Shown here one piece after another: positions 9,303 to 18,911 of a stretch of DNA of 64,000 nucleotides (position 1 is the stretch's first letter; each line of letters begins with the position of its first letter). Under the pieces are notes generated by a model. It was not told the DNA's origin and made no database searches. It worked only from the letters and a program-made list of their open reading frames with translations. Location of the stretch: positions 248,001 through 312,000 of the forward strand of contig CAVQBP010000001.1 of NCBI GenBank assembly GCA_963710745.1, given 5' to 3'. The position numbers were made by a program, and so were the translations under genes. The stretch comes from CAVQBP01 sp963710745 (GTDB taxonomy: Bacteria; Bacteroidota; Ignavibacteria; Ignavibacteriales; Ignavibacteriaceae).

Positions 9303-10385
9303 ATGAAAAAATATTTATCAGTAAGTGCATTATTAATTATTACGTTATTCTTTTTCAGTAATGTATGCACAGCACAAAATAAAGAAGCAGGAAAACCGGG
9401 TGAAATTCATCAATGGTGGCATGAGAGATTTCCCGGTAAGCCGTTAAAAAATTCTGATTCAAAAAAACTTTCATTAATCGAAGTGAAGGGGAACAAATTT
9501 GTAAACTCAAATGGTGATACAATATTATTCAGGGGACTTTCAATTGCCGATCCCGATAAAATAGAAAATCAAGGTCATTGGAATAAAGATTTTTTTGAAA
9601 GAATAAAAGCTTTCGGTACAATGCTGATCAGAATTCCCGTACATCCCGTTGCCTGGCGTGAAAGAACTCCTGAAAATTATTTAAAATTACTGGACCAGGC
9701 TGTTGAATGGTGCACTGAACTGGGAATGTATATCGATATTGACTGGCATTCAATCGGGAACCTGCAATACGGTTTGTTTCAAGATCCCATGTATAATACT
9801 TCTGTGCCGGAAACATTTAATTTCTGGCGGACTATTGCAGGACATTTTACCGGCAACAATACCATTGCCTTTTATGAACTGTTTAATGAGCCTACAAATT
9901 ATTTTGGAAAACTTGGACCAATTTCCTGGGACTACTGGAAAAAGACTAATGAAGACTTAATTCAATTGATCAGGGCGTATGATAATGAAACTATTCCGCT
10001 TGTTGCAGGTTTTGACTGGGCATATGATTTAACACCTCTGCATATAGCGCCGATTAATGCTGAGAGAATAGGATATGTTACACATCCATACCCCGATAAA
10101 AGATCTGAGCCATGGCCTCCGAAATGGGATGAAGACTTCGGTTTTGCTGCTGACAAATATCCTGTAATCGCCACCGAAATAGGTTTTGCTACCCGGAATG
10201 CAAAAGTTAAAGAAGATTACAAGAAAGAAATTATTCCTTATCTTGAAGGCAAAGGAATCAACTGGCTCTGGTGGGTTTTTGATCCCGATTGGGGCCCGCC
10301 GATGTTTGAATCATGGGACACTTATAAATTAACTGAAGGCGGCGAATTCTTTAAAAAAGCAGTTCGTGGTGAATTAACAAAGTGA
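9303..10385 (+). CDS. GH5 endoglucanase/mannanase-type glycoside hydrolase
   Basis: A secreted single-domain GH5 enzyme of 360 residues. The signal peptide ends near CTAQN. The catalytic acid/base is Glu196 in ELFNEPTNYFG and the nucleophile is Glu292 in VIATEIGFA; RIPVHP and DIDWHSIG are typical barrel strands of the cellulase-like GH5 group. The likely action is internal cleavage of a beta-1,4 glucan or mannan. It follows the isomerase-like gene by 43 bases and is followed by an imperfect inverted repeat and then manA. It is the second GH5 in the window and differs clearly in length and architecture from the lipoprotein. Confidence 0.88.
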   Translation: MKKYLSVSALLIITLFFFSNVCTAQNKEAGKPGEIHQWWHERFPGKPLKNSDSKKLSLIEVKGNKFVNSNGDTILFRGLSIADPDKIENQGHWNKDFFERIKAFGTMLIRIPVHPVAWRERTPENYLKLLDQAVEWCTELGMYIDIDWHSIGNLQYGLFQDPMYNTSVPETFNFWRTIAGHFTGNNTIAFYELFNEPTNYFGKLGPISWDYWKKTNEDLIQLIRAYDNETIPLVAGFDWAYDLTPLHIAPINAERIGYVTHPYPDKRSEPWPPKWDEDFGFAADKYPVIATEIGFATRNAKVKEDYKKEIIPYLEGKGINWLWWVFDPDWGPPMFESWDTYKLTEGGEFFKKAVRGELTK

Positions 10386-10392
10386 ATTAAAT

Positions 10393-10472
10393 CTCTGTGG
10401 TTCTCTGTGACTTCTCTGAGAACTCTGTGTAATGAATTTAAGGGGACACAGAGAGCACAAAGAACCACATAG
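10393..10472. repeat. Imperfect inverted repeat (CTCTGTGG type)
   Basis: The left part CTCTGTGGTTCTCTGTG (10393-10409) pairs with CACAAAGAACCACATAG (10456-10472) with two mismatches, and CTCTGTGT (10423-10430) pairs with ACACAGAG (10446-10453). The two arms enclose a short loop. It fills the gap between the GH5 gene and manA. It could act as a transcript-processing hairpin or be a dispersed repeat; there is no T-tract for a terminator. A weaker, degenerate look-alike lies near 32.35-32.43 kb. Confidence 0.6.
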
Positions 10473-10534
10473 CGCATATAAAAAATTTTATATATCCTAT
10501 ATTTCTTTAAATCTAAATAAGAAAAGAATGAATA

Positions 10535-11764
10535 TTGAAAAAATTTATTTGTAAACCATATAAACTATACAACAAGATCCAGCATTACGCCTGGGGAACA
10601 AAGAATGAAAATGCATTTATTCCCAAATTTCTGAATGTCGATATTCAAAAAGATGTACCGTATGCTGAATTATGGATTGGAACTCACCCTAAAGCATCTT
10701 CTGAAATTGAAATTGATGGAAAGAAAATTGCTCTGGATGAAATAATCCGGAATTATAAAATAGAATGTTTGGGTGAATATGTATCAAAAAAGTTCGGAGG
10801 AAATTTTCCTTTCCTGCTTAAAGTTTTGTCTGCTGCAAACGCTCTTTCGATCCAGACCCATCCAAATAAATTCCAGGCTGAAAAATTACATAAACTGGAT
10901 CCTCGAAATTATCCTGATGACAATCATAAACCTGAAATAGCAATTGCCCTTGATTCATTAATAGCAATTGCAGGCTTCCGACCTGTAAAAGAAATTCAGC
11001 ATAACCTAAATCTTCTCCCGGAATTGAAAAATTTTGCTGAAGAGAAATTAATTTACAAAATAATAAAATCGAAAAATATTAAAGAAACAGAAGAATATAT
11101 TAAAGAACTTTACAGCAATATTATGCTGAAGGCTGAAGAAGAAGAGAGCCTCTCTGAATGTATTGAGCAGATTGTTAATAGGCTCAGGGGAAAAGGCTCT
11201 TTAACTTTCGAAGAATCCCATTTTCTAGAACAATACAAATTATTTGGTGCTGATGTAGGATTATTTTCATTATTCTTTTTTAACATAATCGAATTAAAAC
11301 CGAGGCAGGGAATTTTTACAGGAGCAGGTGTTCCTCATGCTTATATAAAGGGAAACATCATTGAGTGTATGGCAAATTCTGATAATGTCGTAAGGGCTGG
11401 TCTTACAAATAAATTCAAAGATGTAAAAACACTGCTTGAAATAATGAAATATGAATTCAAACAATATGATATTATTAATGCTGAGCAAAAGGCAGATGAA
11501 GTAAAATATAAGACCGATGCTGAGGAATTTGAAATTACATATTATAATAAACCTGCAGATTTCAATAAGAGTAATAATTCCGGGGGCAAACCTTCTATAT
11601 ATCTTGTAGCAAAAGGAGCTATTGAAATAAAATGGAATGTTAAAGAAAATATCAGGAGTGAAATCTATTCAAAAGGCGAATCATTATTTATTCCGGCGGT
11701 TTTAGGTGATTTTGAAATCTTTGCTAAAGAACCGGCAGAATATTTTGAAGTAATTATTCCGTAA
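10535..11764 (+). CDS. manA: Mannose-6-phosphate isomerase, class I
   Basis: Interconverts mannose 6-phosphate and fructose 6-phosphate, feeding mannose into glycolysis. The length of 409 residues fits class I enzymes. Zinc ligands are visible: Gln107 and His109 in IQTHPNK, Glu134 in HKPEIAIAL and His268 in GVPHAYIKG. The N-terminal motif NKIQHYAWGT is diagnostic. The frame begins with a TTG; the nearby ATG at 10528 is in another frame that closes after eight codons, and the next in-frame Met is over 150 residues downstream, so TTG or another non-ATG start is required. There is no signal peptide. Its presence argues that mannose is a product of this locus. Confidence 0.93.
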   Translation: MKKFICKPYKLYNKIQHYAWGTKNENAFIPKFLNVDIQKDVPYAELWIGTHPKASSEIEIDGKKIALDEIIRNYKIECLGEYVSKKFGGNFPFLLKVLSAANALSIQTHPNKFQAEKLHKLDPRNYPDDNHKPEIAIALDSLIAIAGFRPVKEIQHNLNLLPELKNFAEEKLIYKIIKSKNIKETEEYIKELYSNIMLKAEEEESLSECIEQIVNRLRGKGSLTFEESHFLEQYKLFGADVGLFSLFFFNIIELKPRQGIFTGAGVPHAYIKGNIIECMANSDNVVRAGLTNKFKDVKTLLEIMKYEFKQYDIINAEQKADEVKYKTDAEEFEITYYNKPADFNKSNNSGGKPSIYLVAKGAIEIKWNVKENIRSEIYSKGESLFIPAVLGDFEIFAKEPAEYFEVIIP

Positions 11765-11874
11765 TCTGGATTAGCAGCTAATTTTTTTATGTAGTTTTTT
11801 TTAATAGCAGGACATCGTTATAACGACAATTAAATTAACTGAGATTAAAATTCTTTTATTTAGGGTTCGTTAAA

Positions 11875-12846
11875 ATGAAAAAATTATTATTGTTATTCTT
11901 TTTATGCTCTGCTTTATTAATTGCCGGAGGAAATAAAAAGAAGCAGAAGATTATTTTGGATTGTGATTTTGGCGGTGATATAGACGATGCATTTGCAGTT
12001 GCACTTATATTAAGCTCTCCAGAATTTGAAGTCCTCGGGTTTGTAATGGATCATGGTAATACTATGCTTCGGGCCCGTACAATCTGTAAGCTGCTTTACG
12101 AAACCGGTAAACAAGATATTCCGGTAGTTGTCGGCAGACCTACCCCATCAATTGTCGGGGTGGATACATCAATTGCCGGATACACATATCAGTTTTACTG
12201 GTCTGAAGATTTTAATAAATTGAAACCTTCTCAGGCCAATGCTGCAGATTTCATAATAAATAATTTAAAGAAATATCCCAATGAAGTAATTCTGTTTACA
12301 GTCGGACCAGTATGCAATATTGAAGATGTTATTAAGAAGGATAAAAATGCTTTAAAGCTGGCAAAAAGAGTAGTCTCCATGTTCGGTTCTTTTTATATGG
12401 GATATAATTCAGGACCGGTTCCGGATGCTGAATGGAATGTGCGTGCCGATATAGAAGCTTCTAAAATATTTGTTTCTTCAGGTGCAGAATTAACATTTGC
12501 CGGACTTGATGTAACAACATTTGTAAAATTGGATGAGAAAAACCTTAACAGGCTTTTGTTCCGCCAGTCGCCCCTTACTAATGCTTTATGCGGACTTTAT
12601 TCTTTATGGAGAAATGAAAGCTATGCTCAGCCCGAAGCAAATCTTTTTGATGTTGTAGCAGTTGGTTCGGTCCTCTGGCCGGAGTTATTTACAAGCCGTA
12701 AAACAAATATAAGAGTTGATGATAACGGTTATACTATCATTGATGATTCCAAAGAACCGAATGCCGAAATTTTAATGACAATAAATAAAGATGAATTTAT
12801 AAAAAAGATTATGGACAGGTATCTAACCCAGAATCTTCACAGATAA
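11875..12846 (+). CDS. Inosine-uridine nucleoside hydrolase-like protein (secreted)
   Basis: Belongs to the IUNH fold by the N-terminal motif LDCDFGGDIDDAFA (about residues 28-41), an altered form of the family's D-x-D-x-G-x-D-D calcium site, and by a central FTVGPVCNIEDVI segment corresponding to the usual GPLTN(L)A. A signal peptide (LLLLFFLCSALLIAGG) points to export, unlike classical cytoplasmic nucleoside hydrolases. Secreted IUNH-like proteins occur in polysaccharide loci and may act on N- or O-ribosides; the substrate is not known here. It lies between manA and GH3 on the same strand. Confidence 0.78.
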   Translation: MKKLLLLFFLCSALLIAGGNKKKQKIILDCDFGGDIDDAFAVALILSSPEFEVLGFVMDHGNTMLRARTICKLLYETGKQDIPVVVGRPTPSIVGVDTSIAGYTYQFYWSEDFNKLKPSQANAADFIINNLKKYPNEVILFTVGPVCNIEDVIKKDKNALKLAKRVVSMFGSFYMGYNSGPVPDAEWNVRADIEASKIFVSSGAELTFAGLDVTTFVKLDEKNLNRLLFRQSPLTNALCGLYSLWRNESYAQPEANLFDVVAVGSVLWPELFTSRKTNIRVDDNGYTIIDDSKEPNAEILMTINKDEFIKKIMDRYLTQNLHR

Positions 12847-12893
12847 AATATTACAAGCGACTATCATTTTTACTATATATTAAATCGTAGCAT

Positions 12894-14966
12894 ATGCCGA
12901 AGTTTAAACCCTTTATACCTCCAGTAAGTTATGAAAGAGCATCAAAAAAAGCAGATGCGGTTTTAAAGAAACTTACATTAAAAGAAAAAATAGAATTAAT
13001 AGGCGGTCATAATCATTTTTATATAAAAGGAAATGAAAAGCATAATATCCCAGAGCTATATCTATCCGATGCAACCCAGGGTATTCATATAAGAAGAGAT
13101 TTGCCTGATCCTCTGGAAAAATCGACTGCATTTCCGGCTCCCATATGTTTGACCTCAACATGGAACACAAAACTAGCCCGCGATTATGCAAAGTCGATCG
13201 GGGAAGAATGCAGAGCAGGAGGAATTGCAGTTCTGCTCGGCCCCGGAATGAATATTTGCCGTATTTCCCAATGCGGGAGAAATTTTGAGTATTTCGGAGA
13301 AGATCCTTTTTTGGCCTCAAGGATGATTGAGAATTATGTAGCGGGTGTTCAGTCAACCGGGACAATTGCTACATTAAAGCATTTTGTATGCAACAATACC
13401 GATTATCACAGACGTACCTCAAATTCTATTGTTGATGAAAGAACTCTCCACGAGATTTATTTGCCGGCTTTCAAAGCAGGAGCAGATGCCGGTGCTATGG
13501 CAGTAATGACTTCATATAATAAGCTTAACGGAGAATGGTGCGGCCAAAGTGAATATGCTATTAAACATCTTCTCAGGAAAGAGCTTGGATTTAAATGGCT
13601 TGTTATGACTGACTGGTGGTCTGTCTATGATCCGGTAAAAGTAATCAAATCAGGCCAGGATCTTGAAATGCCCGGGGTAGGGATGGATAAATTAGAATAC
13701 CTCGGTGATATTTATGTTAAAAGTAATGCAAAAAAGCTGTTAGAAGAAAAGAAAATTTCAAAAGATGATATAAACCGGATGGCAAAAGATATTCTCAGAA
13801 CAGAAATTGCTATGGGATTATTAAGAAGAAAAGTTAAGAATAAAAAGTACTTGCACAGTTATTCCAAACACGAAAAAATAGCGCTGCAAACAGCCCGCGA
13901 AGGGATTGTTCTTTTAAAAAATGAAAATAAAATTTTACCGATAAAGAAATCAACGAGAAAGAAAATTCTTTTAACAGGTAATTATGTTAATACAATTGCC
14001 AAGGGAGGCGGTTCTGCTGAAGTTGAAGGTTACAATTCAGTTACTATGCTTGATGCACTGAAAATAGAATTTCCCGGTAATATAGATTTAATAGAAAATC
14101 CGACGGATGAACAGGTAAGAAAAGCCGGTATTGTTATTTTAAGTATTGGTACTGATGACAGTGAAGGTTGGGACAGACCGTTTGAACTGCCGAACGAAGA
14201 AGAACAGAAAATTATCCGCTACACAAAATCAAATAGTCATATTGTAATTGTTGTAAATTCAGGAGGGGGGATTAAAATGACTGACTGGAGTAACCAGGCT
14301 GCAGCAATTATTTACTCCTGGTATCCCGGCCAGAACGGGAATAAAGCTCTTGCTGAAATTATTTCGGGTAAAATAAATCCGTCGGGTAAGCTGCCGATAA
14401 CAATTGAAAAGGAATTTAAAGATTCTCCGGGATGTCCATACATTCCGGCAGGAGAAAAATTTTATGCCAACTGGGAAGATGATGCTGATCTGAATCACCC
14501 TGTAAATGATATTAAATATGAAGAAGGTGTATTTGCCGGCTACAGATGGTATGAATCTAAAAATATTGAACCACTATATCATTTCGGCTTTGGACTCTCA
14601 TATACAAAATTCAAATACAGCAACTTAAAGATTGCAAAAAAATCTTTTAAAAAGGGAGACAAGCTTAAAGTAGAATTTTCAATTAAGAATTCCGGGAAGG
14701 CTGCGGGTTCCGAGATTGCACAGATTTATATTCACGATGTAAAAGCTTCAGTTCCAAGACCAGTTAAGGAACTTAAATCATTTCAAAAAGTTTTCCTCAA
14801 ACCAGGTGAAAGTAAAAAAGTAAGTTTGGTTTTAAAAGAAAATGATTTTGCCTTTTGGGATATCAGCAAACATGGCTGGTATGCTGAACCGGGTTATTTT
14901 TATTTATTTATTGGTTCATCTTCAAACGATATCCATTTACATGCAAAAATAAAATTATTTGAATAA
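12894..14966 (+). CDS. GH3 beta-glycosidase (cytoplasmic)
   Basis: A GH3 exo-acting beta-glycosidase of 690 residues. The order is the (beta/alpha)8 domain with KHFVCNNTDYHRR and the nucleophile Asp240 in LVMTDWW, the alpha/beta sandwich domain with DSEGWDR (candidate acid/base Glu424), PLYHFGFGLSYT, and a C-terminal fibronectin-III-like domain (residues about 590-690). No signal peptide is present, so it should trim oligosaccharides, glucosides, mannosides or xylosides, after uptake. Its 3' end overlaps the region where the next gene could start, but the better sulfatase start lies 25 bases after its stop. No Shine-Dalgarno site is visible. Confidence 0.92.
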   Translation: MPKFKPFIPPVSYERASKKADAVLKKLTLKEKIELIGGHNHFYIKGNEKHNIPELYLSDATQGIHIRRDLPDPLEKSTAFPAPICLTSTWNTKLARDYAKSIGEECRAGGIAVLLGPGMNICRISQCGRNFEYFGEDPFLASRMIENYVAGVQSTGTIATLKHFVCNNTDYHRRTSNSIVDERTLHEIYLPAFKAGADAGAMAVMTSYNKLNGEWCGQSEYAIKHLLRKELGFKWLVMTDWWSVYDPVKVIKSGQDLEMPGVGMDKLEYLGDIYVKSNAKKLLEEKKISKDDINRMAKDILRTEIAMGLLRRKVKNKKYLHSYSKHEKIALQTAREGIVLLKNENKILPIKKSTRKKILLTGNYVNTIAKGGGSAEVEGYNSVTMLDALKIEFPGNIDLIENPTDEQVRKAGIVILSIGTDDSEGWDRPFELPNEEEQKIIRYTKSNSHIVIVVNSGGGIKMTDWSNQAAAIIYSWYPGQNGNKALAEIISGKINPSGKLPITIEKEFKDSPGCPYIPAGEKFYANWEDDADLNHPVNDIKYEEGVFAGYRWYESKNIEPLYHFGFGLSYTKFKYSNLKIAKKSFKKGDKLKVEFSIKNSGKAAGSEIAQIYIHDVKASVPRPVKELKSFQKVFLKPGESKKVSLVLKENDFAFWDISKHGWYAEPGYFYLFIGSSSNDIHLHAKIKLFE

Positions 14967-14991
14967 ACCAGAAACGGATTGGAGTTCAATT

Positions 14992-16549
14992 ATGTCTATG
15001 ATAAAACATTATGCTAAAATTGCCTATTTAAAAATCATTCTTTTAATACTCTTAATTATCGGATTTACCGGATGTGAAAAGAGAATTAAAAAGAGTGAAA
15101 TGGCAGCTGAAAAATCTTCATCGCCTAATATTATTTTTATCCTTGCTGATGATATGGGCTACGGAGATATGACTACCTACAATCCCGGATCAAAGATTTC
15201 AACTCCTAATATAGATAAGATGGCTGAAGATGGAATGAAATTTACCGATGCTCATGCTGCGGCTGCATGGTGCACACCTTCAAGATTTGGACTTTTAACC
15301 GGCCGGTACCCTATGAACAGAGATATGGATTGGACAAAAGGAAGCTTAATTACTCCGGACTTAACAACTATAGCAGAAGTATTAAAGAAGCAGGGTTATA
15401 CAACCGGGTGCATTGGTAAGTGGCATTTAGGTTTCGATAATGTTGATGATTGGAGAGATTTTGATTACAGTAAACCTATTAAAGGTGGACCCGTAGACAA
15501 AGGATTCGATTACTTTTTTGGAATTCATGCTTCATTGGATATTGGACCTTATTTCTATATATATAACCGGCATACCGTTGAAGCGCCCACAGATTCAACT
15601 CCCGGCCACCAGAGTGATTATGTAACTAAACCGAAAAGAAAGATCGACACGCATGTGTTTTTCGGTACAAACAGCAGGATCAATTCTGTTCAGGGTGCGA
15701 TGTGGAGACCGGGGAAAATTGCCCCTCATTTTAAATTTGAGCAGGTAACGCCTGCTCTGACCGATTCAGCATTAGCTTTTATTGAAAGAGAATCAAAAAA
15801 TAACGGAACTCCCTTTTTCCTTTATTATGCAATGACCGGACCTCATACTCCCTGGGTGCCTTTAAAGCAATTCCAGGGTAAAAGCGGTGCAGGACCATAC
15901 GGTGATTTTGTAATGGAAATTGATTATGAAGTCGGACGTATTGTAAAAAAGTTAAAGGATTTAAATATTTCTGATAATACGATAATTGTTTTTGCAAGCG
16001 ATAATGGACCTGTCTGGTTTAAAAGAGATGTTGAACGTTATCATCATAGTTCAACTTACATTTACAGAGGAATGAAAGCCGATTTCTGGGAAGGCGGGCA
16101 CAGAGTTCCCCTTATTATTGATTGGCCGGGTAATATAAAACGCGGGTATGATTAATAAGCAGATAGTAAGCTATACGGATATGCTTGCAACATTTGCCGA
16201 TATCGGTGGGGCTAAACTGGATTCAAATGTTGCCCGGGATAGTTATGATATGAAATCTTTACTTCTGAATAATGGTATTTCAGAGCGAAATGTTATGCCT
16301 GAGCAGGATAAAACAATCAGGAAAGGAAACTGGAAACTTATATACGGATCCGGAATGGGGGATCTTCATGGCAACTATGGTGATGATGATTATGCAGAAT
16401 TTCAAAAGATAAAATTTGAATTATATAACCTGGAAAAAGATCCTTCTGAAACTACTAGTCTTTATAATAAATTTCCGGAAAAAGTAGATTCGCTAAAATT
16501 TTTAATGAAGCAATTAGAGAAAAGAGAATTTCAGGATATTAAAAAATAA
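14992..16549 (+). pseudogene. S1-family sulfatase lipoprotein, interrupted by a frameshift
   Basis: A type I formylglycine sulfatase split in two frames. The ATG at 14992 follows GGAG at 14981 and opens a lipoprotein signal (LLILLIIGFTGCEKR). Metal residues lie in LADDMGYGD; Cys94 in CTPSR is the residue converted to formylglycine; GKWHLGF and ASDNGPVWF follow. The frame ends at ...NIKRGYD-stop, and the missing C-terminus (NKQIVSYTDMLATFADIGG ... IRKGNWKLIYG) resumes in the next frame from 16148. Removing one base near 16147 restores the expected KRG-x-INKQIVSYTD run. The C-terminal piece also looks short before TIRKGNWKL, where many homologues have extra residues with a His. Either a real mutation or an assembly indel explains it. 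Confidence 0.85.
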
Positions 16550-16557
16550 TTAAAGCA

Positions 16558-18840
16558 ATGTTGAAAAAACTAAATTTTATAAATTTCCTCGCACTAGTAT
16601 CTATTGTTCTATCATTGAATTCATGTGCAAACAAAATGTCTGATAATATACAATACCGTTGGGTAAGTTCTGATTTCGGAGGAGGAGGATATGTTACCGG
16701 ATTGATCCAGAATCCTGAAAATCAGAATATTCTTTATATCAGAACAGACGTTGCCGGATTATTTAAAAGTGTTGACGGCGGTAAAAGCTGGAAAGCAATA
16801 AATAACGGAATGACTGAAGGATACCATCATAACGTTGAATCCTTTGCAATAAGCAGGATGGATCCGGATGTCTTATTCCGTGCATCGGGAGAAGCACGCG
16901 GGCATGAAATGGTCTCTGCCATTCATAAAACCACGGACCGAGGTAAAACCTGGAAACTTGTAACCGGGGGACCGGATTTTTTCGGTAACGGTGATATAAG
17001 GTATTACGGAGAAAAGATTGCCGTTGATCCTTTTGATAAAAATTTTGCTGCAGCTGCAGGCAATACCAGGGGTATCTGGGTAAGCTATGATGAAGGTGAA
17101 ACATGGAAATATTCCGGCCTTAAAGGAGAACCTTTTTGCTGCTTAGCATTCAATCCTTATGTTAAAAACAAACTTTATGCTGCAACTCTGGATTCACTTC
17201 CTTTCGCCGACTATCTTTATCCGGATGGTTCTTATAAAAGAAAAAAGATTGGAAGATTATTCCTTTCAACAGACAAAGGAAAGACATGGAAGAAGATATT
17301 TGAGAAAAAAAATATAAGCTTTACAAACCTCGTGTTCGGAAAAGATAATCCTCTTGTTATTTTAGCTACTTTTAGAAATGATGGAATATACAAATCAACT
17401 GACGGCGGAAGAACCTTTGTAAAGAAAACAAGTAATTTCGGGATGTCGGATTTTTCGACTATTTGTTCCGCCCCCTATAATAGCTCTGTTTATTATGCTG
17501 CAATATGCCAGTATCCGTCTCCTGATAATTATGCAGGTGTTCCGCTGTGTTGTTCGACAGATAAAGGTGAATCCTGGAGTCTTATAAAGAAAGATTATAG
17601 ATGGAGTGATTTTAAGAATTTTCCTTCACAATATAATCGTCCCGAGCAAATCGGGTGGGCACTTTCTAAATTTATTGTTGATGAGAAAAACCCGGAAAAG
17701 TTTTATCTCACCGACTGGTTTGGAATATGTACGAGTGAAGATTCATGTAAAACCTGGGATGCAAATTATTATAAAGGAATTGGAAATATTTGTCTGGAAA
17801 TGATAGCTGCAGATCCGGTAGTACCTGGAAAAGCAATGTTTGCCGGAGCTGATGGTCAACCATGTTTAAGCTTCGACAGCGGCAAATCATATTTTGCATT
17901 ACCGGCACTTGATGCTGAAGAAAATTATTATTGCAGCTCTGTTATATGCCCGTCAAAGTTCATAACAGGACTAATGGTTTACGGTGTAACAAATAATTCA
18001 CAGAGGCTCAGTGCGATATGCCGAACGGAAGATAACGGAAGAAATTGTAAGGTTGTTTTAAAGCTGACTAAAGGATTATTTGTTCAGGCAATAAAAGAAG
18101 ATCCTTTTCATAAAGGAACATTTTATTCATATATTGACGGATCTGTTGATGATGGCGCAGGCCTATATAAATCTGTTGACCGGGGAAAAAGCTGGAACAA
18201 AATAAACATCACAATTCTTGATAATTTTAAAACTCTTCCTGTACGAAAGAAGTTTATTGAAGGTGAATTGTTAGCAGTAACATTTTACCAGGTGAAAAAT
18301 GTTTGCGGTACTAATCAATTATTATGCATCGATCCGACAAGGGAAGGAACAATTTATTTTGGTGAAGCTGATAAAGGAATATTCACCACTTTCGACGATT
18401 GTAAAACATGGCAGATTCTAGGAAAGGGTTTGCCATTTGGAAGAGATACTGCGTCAGTTTTAAATGTGATTAAAGCTGATACTGAAAGACCGGGATGGCT
18501 ATATGCCGGATTTATACATGAAGGATTATGGAGAAGTAAAGATTATGGTAAATCATGGTCGAAGCTTTTCCCCGAAGAAAATAAAATATTTAATGCAACC
18601 TCAGTTGCCGTCGGAGGTCCTTCGGGTAATGAAATATATGTAGCCTGTGAACCAATGTATTGGTCAAGAGCCGAGTCTTCAGTTTATGCCAGTTTTGATA
18701 CAGGAAATACATGGACTAATATTTACGATAAAACTCTTGGTTCTCTCCGCTGGAAGGGTATTGATGTTGATAATAAAACGGGGATTCTATATGGTGTTAC
18801 CGACGGCAACTCAGCTTTTTATGCAGAAAGAATTAAATAA
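16558..18840 (+). CDS. GH74-like secreted beta-propeller (BNR/sortilin repeats), lipoprotein
   Basis: A 760-residue protein with a lipoprotein-like N-terminus (LNSCANK, Cys near 23) followed by repeated propeller blades carrying Asp-box-like motifs: SVDGGKSWK, TTDRGKTWK, SYDEGETWK, STDKGKTWK, STDGGRTF, STDKGESWS, SVDRGKSWN, SKDYGKSWS. The opening segment (FGGGGYVTGLI, ILYIRTDVAGLF) is like the N-terminus of GH74 xyloglucanases, including the conserved Asp of RTDV. The second catalytic Asp of GH74 is not obvious; AGADGQPCLSFD is the nearest candidate. It may be a xyloglucan- or other beta-glucan-active enzyme or a binding protein. It starts 8 bases after the sulfatase and ends at a hairpin. 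Confidence 0.75.
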   Translation: MLKKLNFINFLALVSIVLSLNSCANKMSDNIQYRWVSSDFGGGGYVTGLIQNPENQNILYIRTDVAGLFKSVDGGKSWKAINNGMTEGYHHNVESFAISRMDPDVLFRASGEARGHEMVSAIHKTTDRGKTWKLVTGGPDFFGNGDIRYYGEKIAVDPFDKNFAAAAGNTRGIWVSYDEGETWKYSGLKGEPFCCLAFNPYVKNKLYAATLDSLPFADYLYPDGSYKRKKIGRLFLSTDKGKTWKKIFEKKNISFTNLVFGKDNPLVILATFRNDGIYKSTDGGRTFVKKTSNFGMSDFSTICSAPYNSSVYYAAICQYPSPDNYAGVPLCCSTDKGESWSLIKKDYRWSDFKNFPSQYNRPEQIGWALSKFIVDEKNPEKFYLTDWFGICTSEDSCKTWDANYYKGIGNICLEMIAADPVVPGKAMFAGADGQPCLSFDSGKSYFALPALDAEENYYCSSVICPSKFITGLMVYGVTNNSQRLSAICRTEDNGRNCKVVLKLTKGLFVQAIKEDPFHKGTFYSYIDGSVDDGAGLYKSVDRGKSWNKINITILDNFKTLPVRKKFIEGELLAVTFYQVKNVCGTNQLLCIDPTREGTIYFGEADKGIFTTFDDCKTWQILGKGLPFGRDTASVLNVIKADTERPGWLYAGFIHEGLWRSKDYGKSWSKLFPEENKIFNATSVAVGGPSGNEIYVACEPMYWSRAESSVYASFDTGNTWTNIYDKTLGSLRWKGIDVDNKTGILYGVTDGNSAFYAERIK

Positions 18841-18844
18841 CATT

Positions 18845-18871
18845 TGCCGGTTACCTTAAAGGTGACCGGCA
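18845..18871 (+). terminator. Stem-loop after the GH74-like gene
   Basis: TGCCGGTTACC pairs with GGTGACCGGCA around a five-base loop, with one G.T pair in an otherwise complete 11-bp stem. It starts five bases after the stop codon. The T-run that follows is poor, so it may be a partial terminator or an mRNA-stabilising hairpin within a longer operon. Confidence 0.55.
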
Positions 18872-18911
18872 CATTGATAAGATAATCTGAAAATTTTTAA
18901 TTGGAAAAAAT

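Noticed and set aside
12973..13365. 130-codon frame opposite GH3
   Set aside because: Antisense shadow of an unmistakable GH3 catalytic domain.
16140..16160. Programmed frameshift in the sulfatase
   Set aside because: There is no slippery heptamer and no strong downstream stem; a simple one-base indel explains the break.
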